A stretch of 64,000 bases of DNA from Acinetobacter cumulans (GCF_003024525.3 NZ_CP035934.2:1364001-1428000); one strand, 5' to 3'. Shown: positions 47,216-57,225, counted from the first letter of the stretch. Program-made: numbers and translations. The notes: generated by a model from the letters alone, not told the origin.

Positions 47216-49191
47216 GTGAATTGAGTGTACGCCGTATTCGCACACTTGAGCCTGCATTAGCTAACCAAATTGCAGCAGGTGAAGTGATTGAACGCCCTTC
47301 ATCTGTGGTCAAAGAATTACTGGAAAATGCCATTGATGCAGGAACCACAGAACTGATTGTTCGGGTTGAGCAGGGTGGCAGTACACTCATTGAAATTATA
47401 GACAACGGCCGTGGCATTCACCCTGAAGATTTACCTTTAGCTGTGATGCGTCATGCAACCAGTAAAATTCAGTCAGCTGAAGATTTGCAGGCAATTGTCA
47501 GTCTTGGCTTTCGTGGAGAAGCCTTAGCTTCGATTGCAGCTGTATCTCGCTTAACCTTAACCAGTAGTCAGACGGATGAAGGGGTCGGTTATCAGGTAGA
47601 GGTAAATGGTACGGCATTTGATCACCAACAAATTCAAGCAGTAGCAGCGCCACGGGGCACACACATTCGGGTACAAGATTTATTTTTTAATGTTCCTGCA
47701 CGACGTAAATTTTTAAAGAAACCCGGTACTGAATTTGGTCATATTGAAGAAATCGTGCGTCGTCTAGCACTGACCCATTTTGATATTCGTTTTGTACTTG
47801 AACATAACAACAGCATTAAGCTGAATTTACCGATAGCTGATAGTGGTGAACTACGGTTTCAGCGAGTTCAACAGCTCTTAGGGCGTCAGTTTACTGAAAA
47901 TGCATATTGGATGGATGCGGACAGCATCAGTATGCGTTTGAGTGGTTGGTTAGGCCATCCATCTGATGCGCGAGCGCAGGCAGATTTACAATATGTCTAT
48001 GTGAATGGCCGTATTGTGAAAGATAAGACAATTTCTCATGCTTTGCGTATGGCTTATGAGGGAATTTTGCATGGGCATCAACATGCGGCCTATTTGCTCT
48101 TTTTAGAAGTTGACCCTGAAAATATTGATGTCAATGTTCATCCAACCAAACATGAAATTCGTTTTTTAAACCAACGCGAAGTGCATGAGTTTGTGCGACA
48201 TTCTGCAAAAAAAACCTTGGCTCAATTTCAAACGGCTTCAGCAGAATTATCCTCTGCAATGAAGCAAGATATTGAACAGTCAATTGTACAGCATGCGCCT
48301 CAACCACGTTATCAAGAGCAGTTTGACTTGCATAAGCAGGCCACTACGCAAGCTCAGACTTTGACGCCGACAATGCCGCAACATGATGGAAACTTTCAGT
48401 TTGATCGGACTGTACCAGAAATGCGCCGTGATGGTACACAAGCGACAGCGACTGCTTATCAGTACAATGCACAATTAGGTGGCTCTGTACGGCTAAATAA
48501 CGCTTTGCAAAGTTATTTGGCACCACTTCGAGCAACTGAAGATACATCAAGTGCTACAGCGCAAGAGATGAGTTTAGAGGCACATATTGCGTCTAAAGTA
48601 GATGAGCATCCATTGGGTATTGCGATTGCACAGCTACATGGTATTTATATTTTGGCGCAAAATACTGAAGGTTTGATTATTGTTGATATGCATGCTGCGC
48701 ATGAGCGTATTGTGTTGCAACAAATGAAAGCTGCTTGGGATAAGCCTGAATTTTGGATGTCACAGCAGCTATTAATTCCTAAAGTTGTTCATATTAGTCG
48801 CATGCAAGCGATGCGAGTTGATGATCTAAGAGATCAATTGGCTCGTTTTGGCTTGGAAATCGACCAATATGGTGATGAGCAAGTGATTGTACGTGGTGTG
48901 CCTGCGATTTTACATAAAGCAAATCTGGAAGCCTTAGTACCTGAATTGCTAAATGATTTAGATCCGACTGATCAAGCGCAAGGTTTATTGCAACGTCGCG
49001 ATGAAATTTTAGCGGGTATGGCTTGTCATGGGGCAGTACGCGCACATCGAATACTCAGCCTTTCTGAAATGAATGCTTTGCTTCGCCAAATGGAGCAAAC
49101 CGAATTTGCCAGCCAATGTAATCATGGCCGTCCTACATGGCGTGCCTTTCCATTGGCTCAACTTGATAAACTTTTTGCTCGAGGAGAGTAG
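47212..49191 (+). CDS. mutL: DNA mismatch repair protein MutL
   Basis: A 659-aa GHKL ATPase coordinating mismatch repair between MutS and downstream nucleases. The ATPase motifs are QIAAGEVIERPSSVVKELLE with NAIDAG, then DNGRGI and LGFRGEALASIAAVS. A Gln/Thr-rich linker (about 330-470) joins the C-terminal dimerisation domain. That domain has VDMHAAHERIVLQ and ends CNHGRPTWRAFPLAQLDKLF. CNHGRPT is a zinc-site-like motif of endonuclease-type MutL, but I do not see a clear DQHA(X)2E(X)4E; the related block here is DMHAAHERI. It is coupled to tsaE and followed by miaA. Confidence 0.96.
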   Translation: MSELSVRRIRTLEPALANQIAAGEVIERPSSVVKELLENAIDAGTTELIVRVEQGGSTLIEIIDNGRGIHPEDLPLAVMRHATSKIQSAEDLQAIVSLGFRGEALASIAAVSRLTLTSSQTDEGVGYQVEVNGTAFDHQQIQAVAAPRGTHIRVQDLFFNVPARRKFLKKPGTEFGHIEEIVRRLALTHFDIRFVLEHNNSIKLNLPIADSGELRFQRVQQLLGRQFTENAYWMDADSISMRLSGWLGHPSDARAQADLQYVYVNGRIVKDKTISHALRMAYEGILHGHQHAAYLLFLEVDPENIDVNVHPTKHEIRFLNQREVHEFVRHSAKKTLAQFQTASAELSSAMKQDIEQSIVQHAPQPRYQEQFDLHKQATTQAQTLTPTMPQHDGNFQFDRTVPEMRRDGTQATATAYQYNAQLGGSVRLNNALQSYLAPLRATEDTSSATAQEMSLEAHIASKVDEHPLGIAIAQLHGIYILAQNTEGLIIVDMHAAHERIVLQQMKAAWDKPEFWMSQQLLIPKVVHISRMQAMRVDDLRDQLARFGLEIDQYGDEQVIVRGVPAILHKANLEALVPELLNDLDPTDQAQGLLQRRDEILAGMACHGAVRAHRILSLSEMNALLRQMEQTEFASQCNHGRPTWRAFPLAQLDKLFARGE

Positions 49192-49197
49192 TTTTAC

Positions 49198-50142
49198 ATG
49201 TCAAATCAATTGCCGGTCATCAATTTAATGGGACCAACTGCAAGCGGGAAAACTGCTTTGGCATGCGAATTATACGAGCAAGGTGATTTTGAGTTGATTT
49301 CCGTCGATTCTGCGCTGGTTTACCAAGATATGGATATTGGTACGGCAAAGCCGACAAAAGATGAATTGGCTCAATTCCCGCATCATTTGATTGATATTAT
49401 TTCACCACTTGAAGTGTATTCAGCGGCAAGCTTTGTTGAAGATGCATCTGCACTGATTGATGATATGCACACACGTGGAAAAACCCCAATATTAGTGGGT
49501 GGAACCATGTTGTATTTCAAAGCATTGCTTGAAGGCTTATCGAGTAATTTACCAAGTGCAGATTATGCAGTTCGTGCAGAAATTGAAGCGATGGGTGAGC
49601 GAGATGGCTGGGATGCTGTATATGCGCATTTGTGTCAGGTTGACCCATTGGCAGGTCAGAGATTTAAGGTGAGTGATAAGCAACGCATTATTCGCGCACT
49701 CGAAGTATTTAAGCTGACAGGTAAACCAATTACACAGCTTCAAGCTGAACAACCGAAGAACTTACCATATCGATACACTTTTCATAATTACGCTTTGCTA
49801 CCTGATCGTATAGAGTTGCATAAAAGAATAGAAAAACGTCTCGAGATTATGTGGGATATCGGATTTTTAAATGAGGTTGAAGAACTCATGAAAAAATACG
49901 ATTTAAACGAGGATTTACCTTCGATGCGCTCAGTCGGGTATCGACAAGCCATGGAATTTTTAAAAAATAGTGATAAAAGTATCGTAAATCGTAAAGAAAT
50001 GGAGGATAGAGCTCTATTTGCAACACGACAACTTGCAAAACGTCAATACACATGGTTAAGATCTTTGCAAGAAACGCATAAATTTACAACATATTTAACG
50101 ATTAAGCAGGCTCAAGAAGACTTGCGAAACTGTTACGGATAA
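49198..50142 (+). CDS. miaA: tRNA dimethylallyltransferase MiaA
   Basis: A 314-aa enzyme that attaches a dimethylallyl group to A37 of UNN-reading tRNAs, the first step to ms2i6A. The P-loop is [34 protein letters not shown] and [18 protein letters not shown] are family blocks, as are [10 protein letters not shown] and [12 protein letters not shown]. It starts six bases after mutL and precedes hfq, the classical order in Gammaproteobacteria. Confidence 0.97.
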   Translation: MSNQLPVINLMGPTASGKTALACELYEQGDFELISVDSALVYQDMDIGTAKPTKDELAQFPHHLIDIISPLEVYSAASFVEDASALIDDMHTRGKTPILVGGTMLYFKALLEGLSSNLPSADYAVRAEIEAMGERDGWDAVYAHLCQVDPLAGQRFKVSDKQRIIRALEVFKLTGKPITQLQAEQPKNLPYRYTFHNYALLPDRIELHKRIEKRLEIMWDIGFLNEVEELMKKYDLNEDLPSMRSVGYRQAMEFLKNSDKSIVNRKEMEDRALFATRQLAKRQYTWLRSLQETHKFTTYLTIKQAQEDLRNCYG

Positions 50143-50234
50143 AGCAAAATTTGGGTACTACCTTTTTTATAATTTTTAATTGAAAAATCAAAGGTAGTTT
50201 TTGCGCTGATTTTTAAATTTTTTGGAGTTATAAC

Positions 50235-50750
50235 ATGTCTAAAGGTCAAACTTTACAAGATCCGTTCTTGAATTCTCTCCGTAAGGAACGTATTCCTGTT
50301 TCTATTTTCCTTGTGAACGGTATTAAGTTACAAGGTCATATTGAATCTTTTGACCAATATGTAGTTTTATTAAAAAATACTGTAAGCCAAATGGTTTACA
50401 AACATGCGATTTCTACAGTAGTTCCTGCACGTAATCCACGTCCTGCTGGTGCTCCTGCTGGTGCTCAAGGCGCGGCTGGCTTTGGCGGTCAACAAGGTGG
50501 CTTCGGTGGCGGTCAACAAGGCGGCTTCGGTGGCGGTCAACAAGGTGGCTTCGGTGGTCAAGGTAGCTTCGGTGGTCAAGGTGGCTTCGGTGGTCAAGGT
50601 GGCTTCGGCGGTCAAGGTGGCTTCGGCGGTCAAGGTGGCTTCGGTGGTCAAGGTGGCTTCGGTGGTCAAGGTGGCTTCGGTGGTCAATCTGCTGGCTTTG
50701 ATGGCGAATCAAAATTTGAAGATTCTCAAGAAGACGAAAATAATCGTTAA
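50235..50750 (+). CDS. hfq: RNA chaperone Hfq with long glycine-rich tail
   Basis: A 171-aa Hfq, far longer than E. coli's 102 aa. Residues 1-65 are the Sm fold, [20 protein letters not shown] then [18 protein letters not shown], with the Sm2 YKHAI motif. From about residue 75 the tail is a run of Gly/Gln/Phe repeats: QQGGFGG units, then seven copies of GGQG(G/S)F, ending in an acidic tip ([10 protein letters not shown]). Hfq pairs small RNAs with mRNAs as a hexamer; the long Gly-rich tail is a known Acinetobacter/Moraxella feature. The DNA of the tail is an 18-bp tandem repeat, so its length may vary between strains. Confidence 0.97.
   Translation: MSKGQTLQDPFLNSLRKERIPVSIFLVNGIKLQGHIESFDQYVVLLKNTVSQMVYKHAISTVVPARNPRPAGAPAGAQGAAGFGGQQGGFGGGQQGGFGGGQQGGFGGQGSFGGQGGFGGQGGFGGQGGFGGQGGFGGQGGFGGQGGFGGQSAGFDGESKFEDSQEDENNR
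50484..50687 (+). repeat. tandem repeat encoding the Hfq glycine-rich tail
   Basis: The first part has 24-bp units (GGTGGCGGTCAACAAGGTGG and so on). The second has seven 18-bp units of the form GGTGGTCAAGGTGGCTTC, differing by single synonymous changes. All units are multiples of three, so copy-number change keeps the frame. Confidence 0.92.
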
Positions 50751-50762
50751 TTGATACTTCAT

Positions 50763-50792
50763 AAAAAAGCCTCTCAATTGAGAGGCTTTTTT
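50763..50792. terminator. terminator after hfq
   Basis: AAAAAAGCCTCTC and GAGAGGCTTTTTT enclose a central AATT, giving a strong symmetrical hairpin 12 bases past the hfq stop. Confidence 0.92.
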
Positions 50793-50818
50793 ATGACTTA
50801 ATTTTAAAAATTAAGAAA

Positions 50819-50848
50819 AAAACCAGCATCGAGTGCTGGTTTTTTTTG
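50819..50848 (-). terminator. terminator after surA
   Basis: AACCAGCA and TGCTGGTT form the stem, with A-rich sequence on the left that becomes the T tract on the minus strand. It lies just past the surA stop. Confidence 0.82.
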
Positions 50849-50856
50849 CTCTAATA

Positions 50857-52176
50857 TTAAGAGCGATTATTTTTACGATCTAAAGAAGGATCTTTGATGT
50901 CTACAAAAGCATTGTTACGCGTTTCACGTAACCAGCTGTCTAATTCAGCATCAAATTGACGTTCTCCAAGAATCTGGCGGGCCATGCGTTCTTGGTATTC
51001 TTTCGTCATGTCTTGTTGGCGAGTGTCTGTCACTTGCAGAATATGCCAACCAAATTGAGTTTGGAAAGGTTCAGTAATTTGGCCTTTTGGCGTAGATTGC
51101 ATTTTTGCATCAAATTCTGGAACCATCATACCAGGCGTTACCCAGCCCAAGCTACCGCCATCACGTGCAGAACCAGGGTCATTGGAGAAAGTTCCTGCCA
51201 AAACTGCAAAGTCTTCCCCATTTTTTAAACGTGTATAAATACTATCAATTTGCTGTTTAGCATCTTCAGGGCTAACCACTTCAGAAGGTTGGATCAGAAT
51301 GTGGCGAGTTTGAAATTGTGAAACAATCGCTTTTTGGTCTGCGCCTTTGCGTTCAATAAGCTTTAAGACATGAGTACCATCACGTACAGGAATCAGTTCT
51401 GTGGTTTGGCCTTCTTGGAGTGTACTCACACGTGCAGCTAATTCAGCAGGGATGTCTGATAAGCTACGGAAACCCATATCTGCGCCTTCAACTTTAACAC
51501 CATTGGTACTAAATTTTTGATTAATGGCTTTAACATCATTGGAGTTATTGAGTTCGGCTTTCACTAGATTTGCTGTTTTTTCTACAGCGGCTTGGTCTGT
51601 TCCAGAAATACGAACATGTAACACATGCGCTTGACTGCCAATGGCAGCTTGGCCTTGCGGTGAGTTTAAGAAGTTTTTTACGTCCGAATCAGAAATGTGA
51701 ATACGTGAAGTCACAATTTGTTGGCGTAAGCGATTAATCGCTAAATCTTCTGCAATACGATTGCGTAGACCTGCATAAGTATTCGGTGATAGGGCATCTA
51801 ATTTTTGTTGGAAAGCTTCAAGACTAGTAGAACCTGAATCTTTAGCAACCTTTAATACAGCTTCATTAAGGCTTTTTTCATCTGGTTTAATGTTATAGCG
51901 CTTTACCTGTTCTAATTGTGCTTGGCGCGCAATCAGCTGTTCAAGTGCTTGTTGTTGTAAATATTGTTCTGGTGGAACAGTTTTTTTCTGTGCCTGTAAT
52001 TGGTGTGTGAGTTCTGAAATGCTTTGCTCTAAGTCACTGCGTAAAATCACACCATTATCGACAACAGCAACAACTTCATCTTTAGGTTGGCCAGCAGCAA
52101 AAACAGGTACTGCAGCACTCAAACAAAGTGCGAGCGTTGTTGCTTTAAAAATGCGTTTTAATTGTGTTGTCTTCAT
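50857..52176 (-). CDS. surA: periplasmic peptidyl-prolyl isomerase/chaperone SurA
   Basis: A 439-aa periplasmic chaperone for outer membrane proteins. The signal peptide is MKTTQLKRIFKATTLALCLS with cleavage near VFAAG. The N-terminal chaperone domain has VAVVDNGVILRSDLEQSI. Two parvulin (PPIase) domains follow; the second is well conserved (RHILIQPSEVVSPEDAKQQ, GSARDGGSLGWVTPGMMVPE, FGWHILQVTD) and the first is divergent. Its ATG overlaps the lptD stop (TAATG), so it is coupled to lptD, one of its main clients. Confidence 0.96.
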   Translation of the reverse strand: MKTTQLKRIFKATTLALCLSAAVPVFAAGQPKDEVVAVVDNGVILRSDLEQSISELTHQLQAQKKTVPPEQYLQQQALEQLIARQAQLEQVKRYNIKPDEKSLNEAVLKVAKDSGSTSLEAFQQKLDALSPNTYAGLRNRIAEDLAINRLRQQIVTSRIHISDSDVKNFLNSPQGQAAIGSQAHVLHVRISGTDQAAVEKTANLVKAELNNSNDVKAINQKFSTNGVKVEGADMGFRSLSDIPAELAARVSTLQEGQTTELIPVRDGTHVLKLIERKGADQKAIVSQFQTRHILIQPSEVVSPEDAKQQIDSIYTRLKNGEDFAVLAGTFSNDPGSARDGGSLGWVTPGMMVPEFDAKMQSTPKGQITEPFQTQFGWHILQVTDTRQQDMTKEYQERMARQILGERQFDAELDSWLRETRNNAFVDIKDPSLDRKNNRS

Positions 52177-54659
52177 TAACGTTCAGTCCAATTTTGATTG
52201 ATATTGTTAAAACCTAAAATACGGTTTTCAAGCAATGATGAAAGTTTGTTATTAAAGCCACCTAAGCCTTTTAAGGTGAACTCAGCCATAATGGCACGTT
52301 TTGGGTTAACACCGTCATCTTTCACGTTATCTAAGTCGTTGTAGTATGAACGACCATAGACAGAAACACCCCAACAGCATGATTCATAGTTCACGCCAAG
52401 CAGATATTCACGGGCAACACTGTTGTCTAAGTCATATTGTGCATGACCAATAATACGCCAGTTATTGTGTACAGGTTGAATAAATGACGCTACTACTTGA
52501 TCGTAGTGATCTTGGCGGTTTGGAATAGCACGACGGTTAAAATAGCCTAGGTTGTATAGGCTACCCTTATCACTTGTGTAATAGGCTTGAATATCACGTT
52601 CGGCATTATCACCGTTTGCCATCCATGCACTATTGGCATTGATGGTAAAGCGCTCTGATAATTGGCTAGTTAAGCTAACAACAGGGCCAGTGTGTCGTTC
52701 ACGATCAAAATCATCGCTGGTGTTGTTGAGTGTGACACGACGATCTTCAAAGTAGAAGCTTTGACCAACACTTGCTTTTAAGCGTTCTAAGCCAACATCA
52801 TCAAACAAGCTATAACTTAAGCCTAATGATGTGAAGTTGTTGTCTTCTAAGCGGTCATGACCATAGAAGCGGTATGGGCTAAATAATTGGTCATAGCTTA
52901 CAGAGGCTGTAGCAGAGTCAAAGTTTGGGTGTGAGTCCTGATTGCGATATGGTGAATATGCGTAGAACACACGCGGTGTCAAAGTCTGTAAGAACTTACC
53001 TTGCTTTTCAAAGATTAAGCCAGCATCTAAAGTAAATTGTGGTACGGTAATAGATTTGGTTTCATTTGAAGAGTTGGTTTGTACAGCGTTGTTACCATTG
53101 CTTTGTAAGTAGTCAATCGTGTTCTTATCAAAGAAGGTGTTGACGTTACGTACAGTTGCTTCAGGAATCACAAATGCAAAAGGGGTGCGATAGTTGTAAC
53201 GAACAGAGAAGTCGTTATAAATACGCGTACCGCTTGGCTCAAACGAATTTAAATTATTGTTATAAATGCTGTAGTCATTAATGTCTTTTTTGAAGTAAGC
53301 CGTGTCGTGGTTAAACTCATATTGTAAACCGAGTGGATTACCCGTTTTATAGTTAACCAAGAATTGCGGTAAACGCGCGTAAGGGCGATCTTCGTCTTTT
53401 ACGGTTTTATCTAATGTTTGGAAGTCTTCGACTTTAAGCTGAGCCTTTAAACCAGGAATACCGTGTTTGTAGTTCAGTTCCCAAGCACGACGTAAGTTTA
53501 GGTCGGTTCTAGAGTTTGGGTTGTTATTTAAATCTGCAAAATAGTCTTTATCAGAGGCGTAGTTATAATCGAGGTTCGTACTAAATTGGTCGTTAATTTG
53601 CCAATTGTGTTCAGCGTGTAAGAATTTTCGATCTTTATCGTTGTAGCCACTATCTGATGGTAATGCACCCCCAGAAATTAAGCCTTGTCCAAAGTTTTGG
53701 GTAAGGTAACGGAATTCAGCTTCAAGCATTGCACCGCGGTCTGCCAAGAAACGAGGTGTAATAGTGGCATCGTAATTGGGTGCTAAATTTAAATAAACAG
53801 GTACACCAAGCTCTAAACCACCATCATTGGTAAAACCAAAGCTTGGAGTCAAAATACCCGTGGTACGACGCTCATCAATTGGGAAGTTGAAATATGGAAC
53901 GGCCATCACTGGCACGTCTTTTACATAAAGTTTAGTGCCTTTGGTTTCACCACGACCCGTTTCTTGATTCAGCTTAATATGGTCTGCTTGAATTTTCCAA
54001 GTGGGCTTTTCATCTGGTGGACATGTGGTGTAGGTTGCGTTATCCAATTCCAGTGTAGATGTTGATGTACGTGAAATTTTATCTGCACGACCGTGAGCAT
54101 GTTGCTGCTCAGCAATATAAAGGCTGTTATTTAAATCGCCTTGTTGGGTTTTGAGGTTGTAATCGACATTGTCACTTTGTGACAGTAGCCCAGATTGGGC
54201 CATTTGCACATTGCCTGAAGCATTTGCATAGGTTTTAGTTTTATCAATTTTGATTTGATCAGCACGAATTTGACGGCCTTCTTGATCAATAACGACATTG
54301 CCTTCAAGAGTTGAGTCGCCGTTTGGATCAAAATGACCATAATCTGCAGTAATTGTAGACGTTGCAGTTTCAGGAGAAGCTGCTTTTGTGTCTGAAGCAA
54401 TTGGAGTTACCCAAGCACCTTGGCAATAAGCTGAACTCAGTTGATGGCCTTGGCGTTGCTGCGCTTCAGGCGCAGATTTATCTATATAGTATTGTTCAAA
54501 AAACTTTTGGCCAGGGTAGGTTTCAGTAATGCTTTTTTTAAGCTCTGCATTAGTGACAGTCGAAGCAGTCTGGTCAGCGGCATAGCCCGTGATGGAACTA
54601 CCGCAAAGTAGAGTTAAGATCGCAGTCGCTAAAGGATTAAATTTAAACTGATGCTTCAT
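52176..54659 (-). CDS. lptD: LPS-assembly protein LptD
   Basis: An 827-aa outer membrane protein that inserts LPS (or LOS) into the outer leaflet together with LptE. The signal peptide MKHQFKFNPLATAILTLLCG ends near GYAADQ. An N-terminal OstA/LptA-like beta-jellyroll follows (ADYGHFDPNGDSTLEGNVV). The large C-terminal barrel begins with KDVPVMAVPYFNFPIDERR and TGILTPSFG. Cys residues in CQGAW, TTCPPD and ESCCWGV are the usual disulfide partners. The start at 54659 matches the family; an ATG three codons upstream (54668) is possible. It runs into surA. Confidence 0.96.
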   Translation of the reverse strand: MKHQFKFNPLATAILTLLCGSSITGYAADQTASTVTNAELKKSITETYPGQKFFEQYYIDKSAPEAQQRQGHQLSSAYCQGAWVTPIASDTKAASPETATSTITADYGHFDPNGDSTLEGNVVIDQEGRQIRADQIKIDKTKTYANASGNVQMAQSGLLSQSDNVDYNLKTQQGDLNNSLYIAEQQHAHGRADKISRTSTSTLELDNATYTTCPPDEKPTWKIQADHIKLNQETGRGETKGTKLYVKDVPVMAVPYFNFPIDERRTTGILTPSFGFTNDGGLELGVPVYLNLAPNYDATITPRFLADRGAMLEAEFRYLTQNFGQGLISGGALPSDSGYNDKDRKFLHAEHNWQINDQFSTNLDYNYASDKDYFADLNNNPNSRTDLNLRRAWELNYKHGIPGLKAQLKVEDFQTLDKTVKDEDRPYARLPQFLVNYKTGNPLGLQYEFNHDTAYFKKDINDYSIYNNNLNSFEPSGTRIYNDFSVRYNYRTPFAFVIPEATVRNVNTFFDKNTIDYLQSNGNNAVQTNSSNETKSITVPQFTLDAGLIFEKQGKFLQTLTPRVFYAYSPYRNQDSHPNFDSATASVSYDQLFSPYRFYGHDRLEDNNFTSLGLSYSLFDDVGLERLKASVGQSFYFEDRRVTLNNTSDDFDRERHTGPVVSLTSQLSERFTINANSAWMANGDNAERDIQAYYTSDKGSLYNLGYFNRRAIPNRQDHYDQVVASFIQPVHNNWRIIGHAQYDLDNSVAREYLLGVNYESCCWGVSVYGRSYYNDLDNVKDDGVNPKRAIMAEFTLKGLGGFNNKLSSLLENRILGFNNINQNWTER

Positions 54660-54779
54660 TTGTCTCATTAACCAAGTATGCTTAATTGCAATTAATTATT
54701 GTCGCATCATAGAGAAAAAGTTGATAAGTGGCTACACTTAGCACTTTAAAAACTCAGCCTGTTTTAGAAATAATCGCAA

Positions 54780-55793
54780 ATGAATACACAACGTGAACAA
54801 TTGATACAATCATGGATGACATCTGTACTCGGTTCAGATCAATTTGAAACTCATTTTTTAGCAGGCGATGCTAGCTTTCGTCGTTATGCACGAATCAAAT
54901 TGAATAATAAAACATTTATGCTCATGGATGCACCTCCAGAAAAAGAAGATTGTGTGCCTTTTGTGACGATTGATGAATTTTTCGATGCACATGGTGTACG
55001 TGTACCACATATTGTGGCGAAAGACTTTGATTTAGGTCTTTTATTGTTGGAAGATTTTGGTGATGTATTGCTGTCTACAAAATTAAATGATGAAACAGTA
55101 GATGCGCATTATGCACAAAGTTTCAAACAGTTAATTCAATTACAATCGATTGCGGGTCAAGGTCATTTCCCTGAGTATGCTTACGAAAAACTCATTTCAG
55201 AAATGGAATTACTTACAGATTGGCTACTTCCTTCACTTAAGATCCAACCAACTGAAGCTGAAAGTGCTTTAATTAAGCGAACTTTTGCTATTTTAGCCAA
55301 TGCTGCTTTAGCACAGCCTCAAGTTATTGTGCATCGTGATTTTCATAGTCGTAATCTGATGTTATTGGAAGGTGAGTCAGAGCAAGGTGTCATTGATTTT
55401 CAAGATGCCGTAATTGGTGCAGATACTTACGATCTGATTTCGATTACACGAGATGCTTATGTGCAATGGAATCCTGAGCGTGTCTATACGTGGTTTAAAG
55501 TATTTTATGATCTACTTCCTGTGTCTGCAAAAGAAGGTCGTGACTTTGAGCAATTTAAAAAAGACGCAGATTTAATGGCAATTCAGCGCCATATTAAAAT
55601 TTTGGGTATTTTTGTTCGCTTGTTTGAGCGTGATGGTAAGTCTGGTTATTTAAAAGATTTACCGCGTGTGATGTGGTATTTGCTCGAAGAAAGTAAGCCG
55701 TATGCAGAATTACAACCATTTATGCAGTTTATTCAGGCTAAAGTGTTGCCAAAATTTGAAGAGAAATATGGCAAATACGAGGTTGAAGCATAA
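54780..55793 (+). CDS. amgK: N-acetylmuramate/N-acetylglucosamine kinase AmgK
   Basis: A 337-aa sugar kinase of the aminoglycoside-phosphotransferase fold. It phosphorylates MurNAc (and GlcNAc) at the anomeric position in the peptidoglycan recycling route of Pseudomonas and relatives that bypasses de novo fosfomycin-sensitive synthesis. The catalytic loop is VIVHRDFHSRNLML and the metal-binding Asp lies in GVIDFQDAVIGADTYDLIS. It diverges from lptD and is coupled to murU by a 1-bp TAATG overlap. Confidence 0.94.
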   Translation: MNTQREQLIQSWMTSVLGSDQFETHFLAGDASFRRYARIKLNNKTFMLMDAPPEKEDCVPFVTIDEFFDAHGVRVPHIVAKDFDLGLLLLEDFGDVLLSTKLNDETVDAHYAQSFKQLIQLQSIAGQGHFPEYAYEKLISEMELLTDWLLPSLKIQPTEAESALIKRTFAILANAALAQPQVIVHRDFHSRNLMLLEGESEQGVIDFQDAVIGADTYDLISITRDAYVQWNPERVYTWFKVFYDLLPVSAKEGRDFEQFKKDADLMAIQRHIKILGIFVRLFERDGKSGYLKDLPRVMWYLLEESKPYAELQPFMQFIQAKVLPKFEEKYGKYEVEA

Positions 55794-56482
55794 TGAAAGC
55801 CATGATTTTAGCTGCTGGGTTGGGCAACCGCATGCGACCTTTAACGCTATATAAACCGAAACCATTGTTGGAAGTGGGGGGTAAGCCTTTAATTGTTTGG
55901 CATATCGAGAAACTTAAATCTATTGGTGTGACTGAAATTGTAATTAACTCGGCATGGTTGGCGGATGTATTGATAGGCGCTCTCGGCGATGGTTCACAAT
56001 TTGGTGTCGATATACGTTGGACACGTGAATTGGAAGGTTTAGAAACAGCGGGCGGTATTATTAATGCCTTAGCACTTCTAGGGACAGAGCCATTTATTTT
56101 GGTCAATGGCGATGTGTGGACGACATTTGATTTTGCATCACTCTTAGATGTGCAACTAAATGATGATTTAGCACATTTAGTGTTTGTAGAAAATCCTGAG
56201 CAACATCCAAAGGGTGATTTTACATTGGATGCTGGCCGTGCTTACACCTTTGAGCAGGCACATGCGGGAGAGGCACTCACTTATAGTGGAGTTGCTGTGA
56301 TTGATCCTAAGATGTTCGATGGCCTAGAGGCGGGTAAACGTCCATTGGCGCCACTCTTAAAACAGGCCATGCACGACGGAAAAATTGCTGCAGAAAAAAT
56401 GCAGGCGGTTTGGGTAGATGTAGGCACTCCTGAGCGTTTAAGTGCACTAAATCTCCAGATTCGTGAAGGGATGTACGTTTAA
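55793..56482 (+). CDS. murU: N-acetylmuramate alpha-1-phosphate uridylyltransferase MurU
   Basis: A 229-aa nucleotidyltransferase that makes UDP-MurNAc from MurNAc-1-phosphate, the step after AmgK. The nucleotide-binding start is AMILAAGLGNRMRPLTLYKP, with KPLLEVGGKPLIVWHIEKL. LETAGGIINAL and LVNGDVWTTFDF contain the metal-binding Asp. The pair amgK-murU is the diagnostic unit of anabolic MurNAc recycling. Confidence 0.95.
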   Translation: MKAMILAAGLGNRMRPLTLYKPKPLLEVGGKPLIVWHIEKLKSIGVTEIVINSAWLADVLIGALGDGSQFGVDIRWTRELEGLETAGGIINALALLGTEPFILVNGDVWTTFDFASLLDVQLNDDLAHLVFVENPEQHPKGDFTLDAGRAYTFEQAHAGEALTYSGVAVIDPKMFDGLEAGKRPLAPLLKQAMHDGKIAAEKMQAVWVDVGTPERLSALNLQIREGMYV

Positions 56483-56501
56483 GTGCATATTCGCTAGACA
56501 C

Positions 56502-56523
56502 ATCCTGCTGTGACAGGCAGGAT
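56502..56523 (+). terminator. hairpin after murU
   Basis: ATCCTGC and GCAGGAT form a seven-bp stem with an eight-base loop, but only a weak T tract follows. It may be a terminator or processing site before rsmG. Confidence 0.45.
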
Positions 56524-56567
56524 AAATCGTTATACTTCCATCTAAATTTTCGAGACGTAAATTGGTT

Positions 56568-57200
56568 ATGCATACTTTTTTTCAAGAACTCAAGCAAGGT
56601 AGTCAGGCTTTAGGTTTAAGCTTAAGCGATGAAGCTTTAAATTTATTACTCAAATACCAAGATGCTTTGGTGTTATGGAATAAAGCATATAACTTGACTG
56701 CGATTCGTGATCCAAAAGAAATGTTGGTTAAGCATTTACTAGATAGCCTTAGTATTTTAAAAGATTTACCTGCAGGTCGTCTTTTAGATATTGGTACAGG
56801 TGGGGGTATGCCGGGTATGATTATTGCCTTGTGTCAGCCTGAACGCCAATGTGTATTACTTGACTCAAATGGCAAGAAAATTCGCTTCTTAAAGCAATTT
56901 ATTGCAGATTTAAAATTGAGTAATGTAGTCGCAGTACAAACACGTGTCGAAAATGAAGACAGCATTCAAGAGCTTGGTAAATTTGATGTCATTACCAGCC
57001 GTGCTTTTGCCTCATTAACAGATTTTATTCATGCGTCACTTCCATTTATGCATGACAACAGCATTATTGCTTCTATGAAAGGGCTGATTCCAAGCGAAGA
57101 AGTCGAAGCTTTTAAAGATCAATTTAGCTGTAAAATTATTGAGTTAAAAGTTCCACGTTTGGATGAACAGCGTCACTTGTTGCTGTTAAAACGTATTTAA
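56568..57200 (+). CDS. rsmG: 16S rRNA (guanine-527-N7) methyltransferase RsmG
   Basis: A 210-aa SAM-dependent methyltransferase (GidB) acting on G527 of 16S rRNA; loss gives low-level streptomycin resistance. The SAM motif is RLLDIGTGGGMPGMIIAL. NLTAIRDPKEMLVKHLLDSL is the family N-terminal block and SRAFASLTDF a later one. The start is the ATG at 56568; a TTG six bases earlier is in frame. It lies directly upstream of parA, as in many genomes near the origin. Confidence 0.95.
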   Translation: MHTFFQELKQGSQALGLSLSDEALNLLLKYQDALVLWNKAYNLTAIRDPKEMLVKHLLDSLSILKDLPAGRLLDIGTGGGMPGMIIALCQPERQCVLLDSNGKKIRFLKQFIADLKLSNVVAVQTRVENEDSIQELGKFDVITSRAFASLTDFIHASLPFMHDNSIIASMKGLIPSEEVEAFKDQFSCKIIELKVPRLDEQRHLLLLKRI

Positions 57201-57225
57201 TTTTTTCAAAGGATTTGGGGTTACC

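Noticed and set aside
50484-50687. Repeat array that might suggest CRISPR
   Set aside because: The units are direct, contiguous and in frame with hfq, without spacers. They encode Gly-rich hexapeptides.
50370-50754. Long open frames opposite and out of frame with the Hfq tail, made of TTEATL, DHRSHL or VNKVASV repeats
   Set aside because: They are by-products of the 18-bp tandem repeat, which stays open in several frames. They have no ribosome site and no domain.
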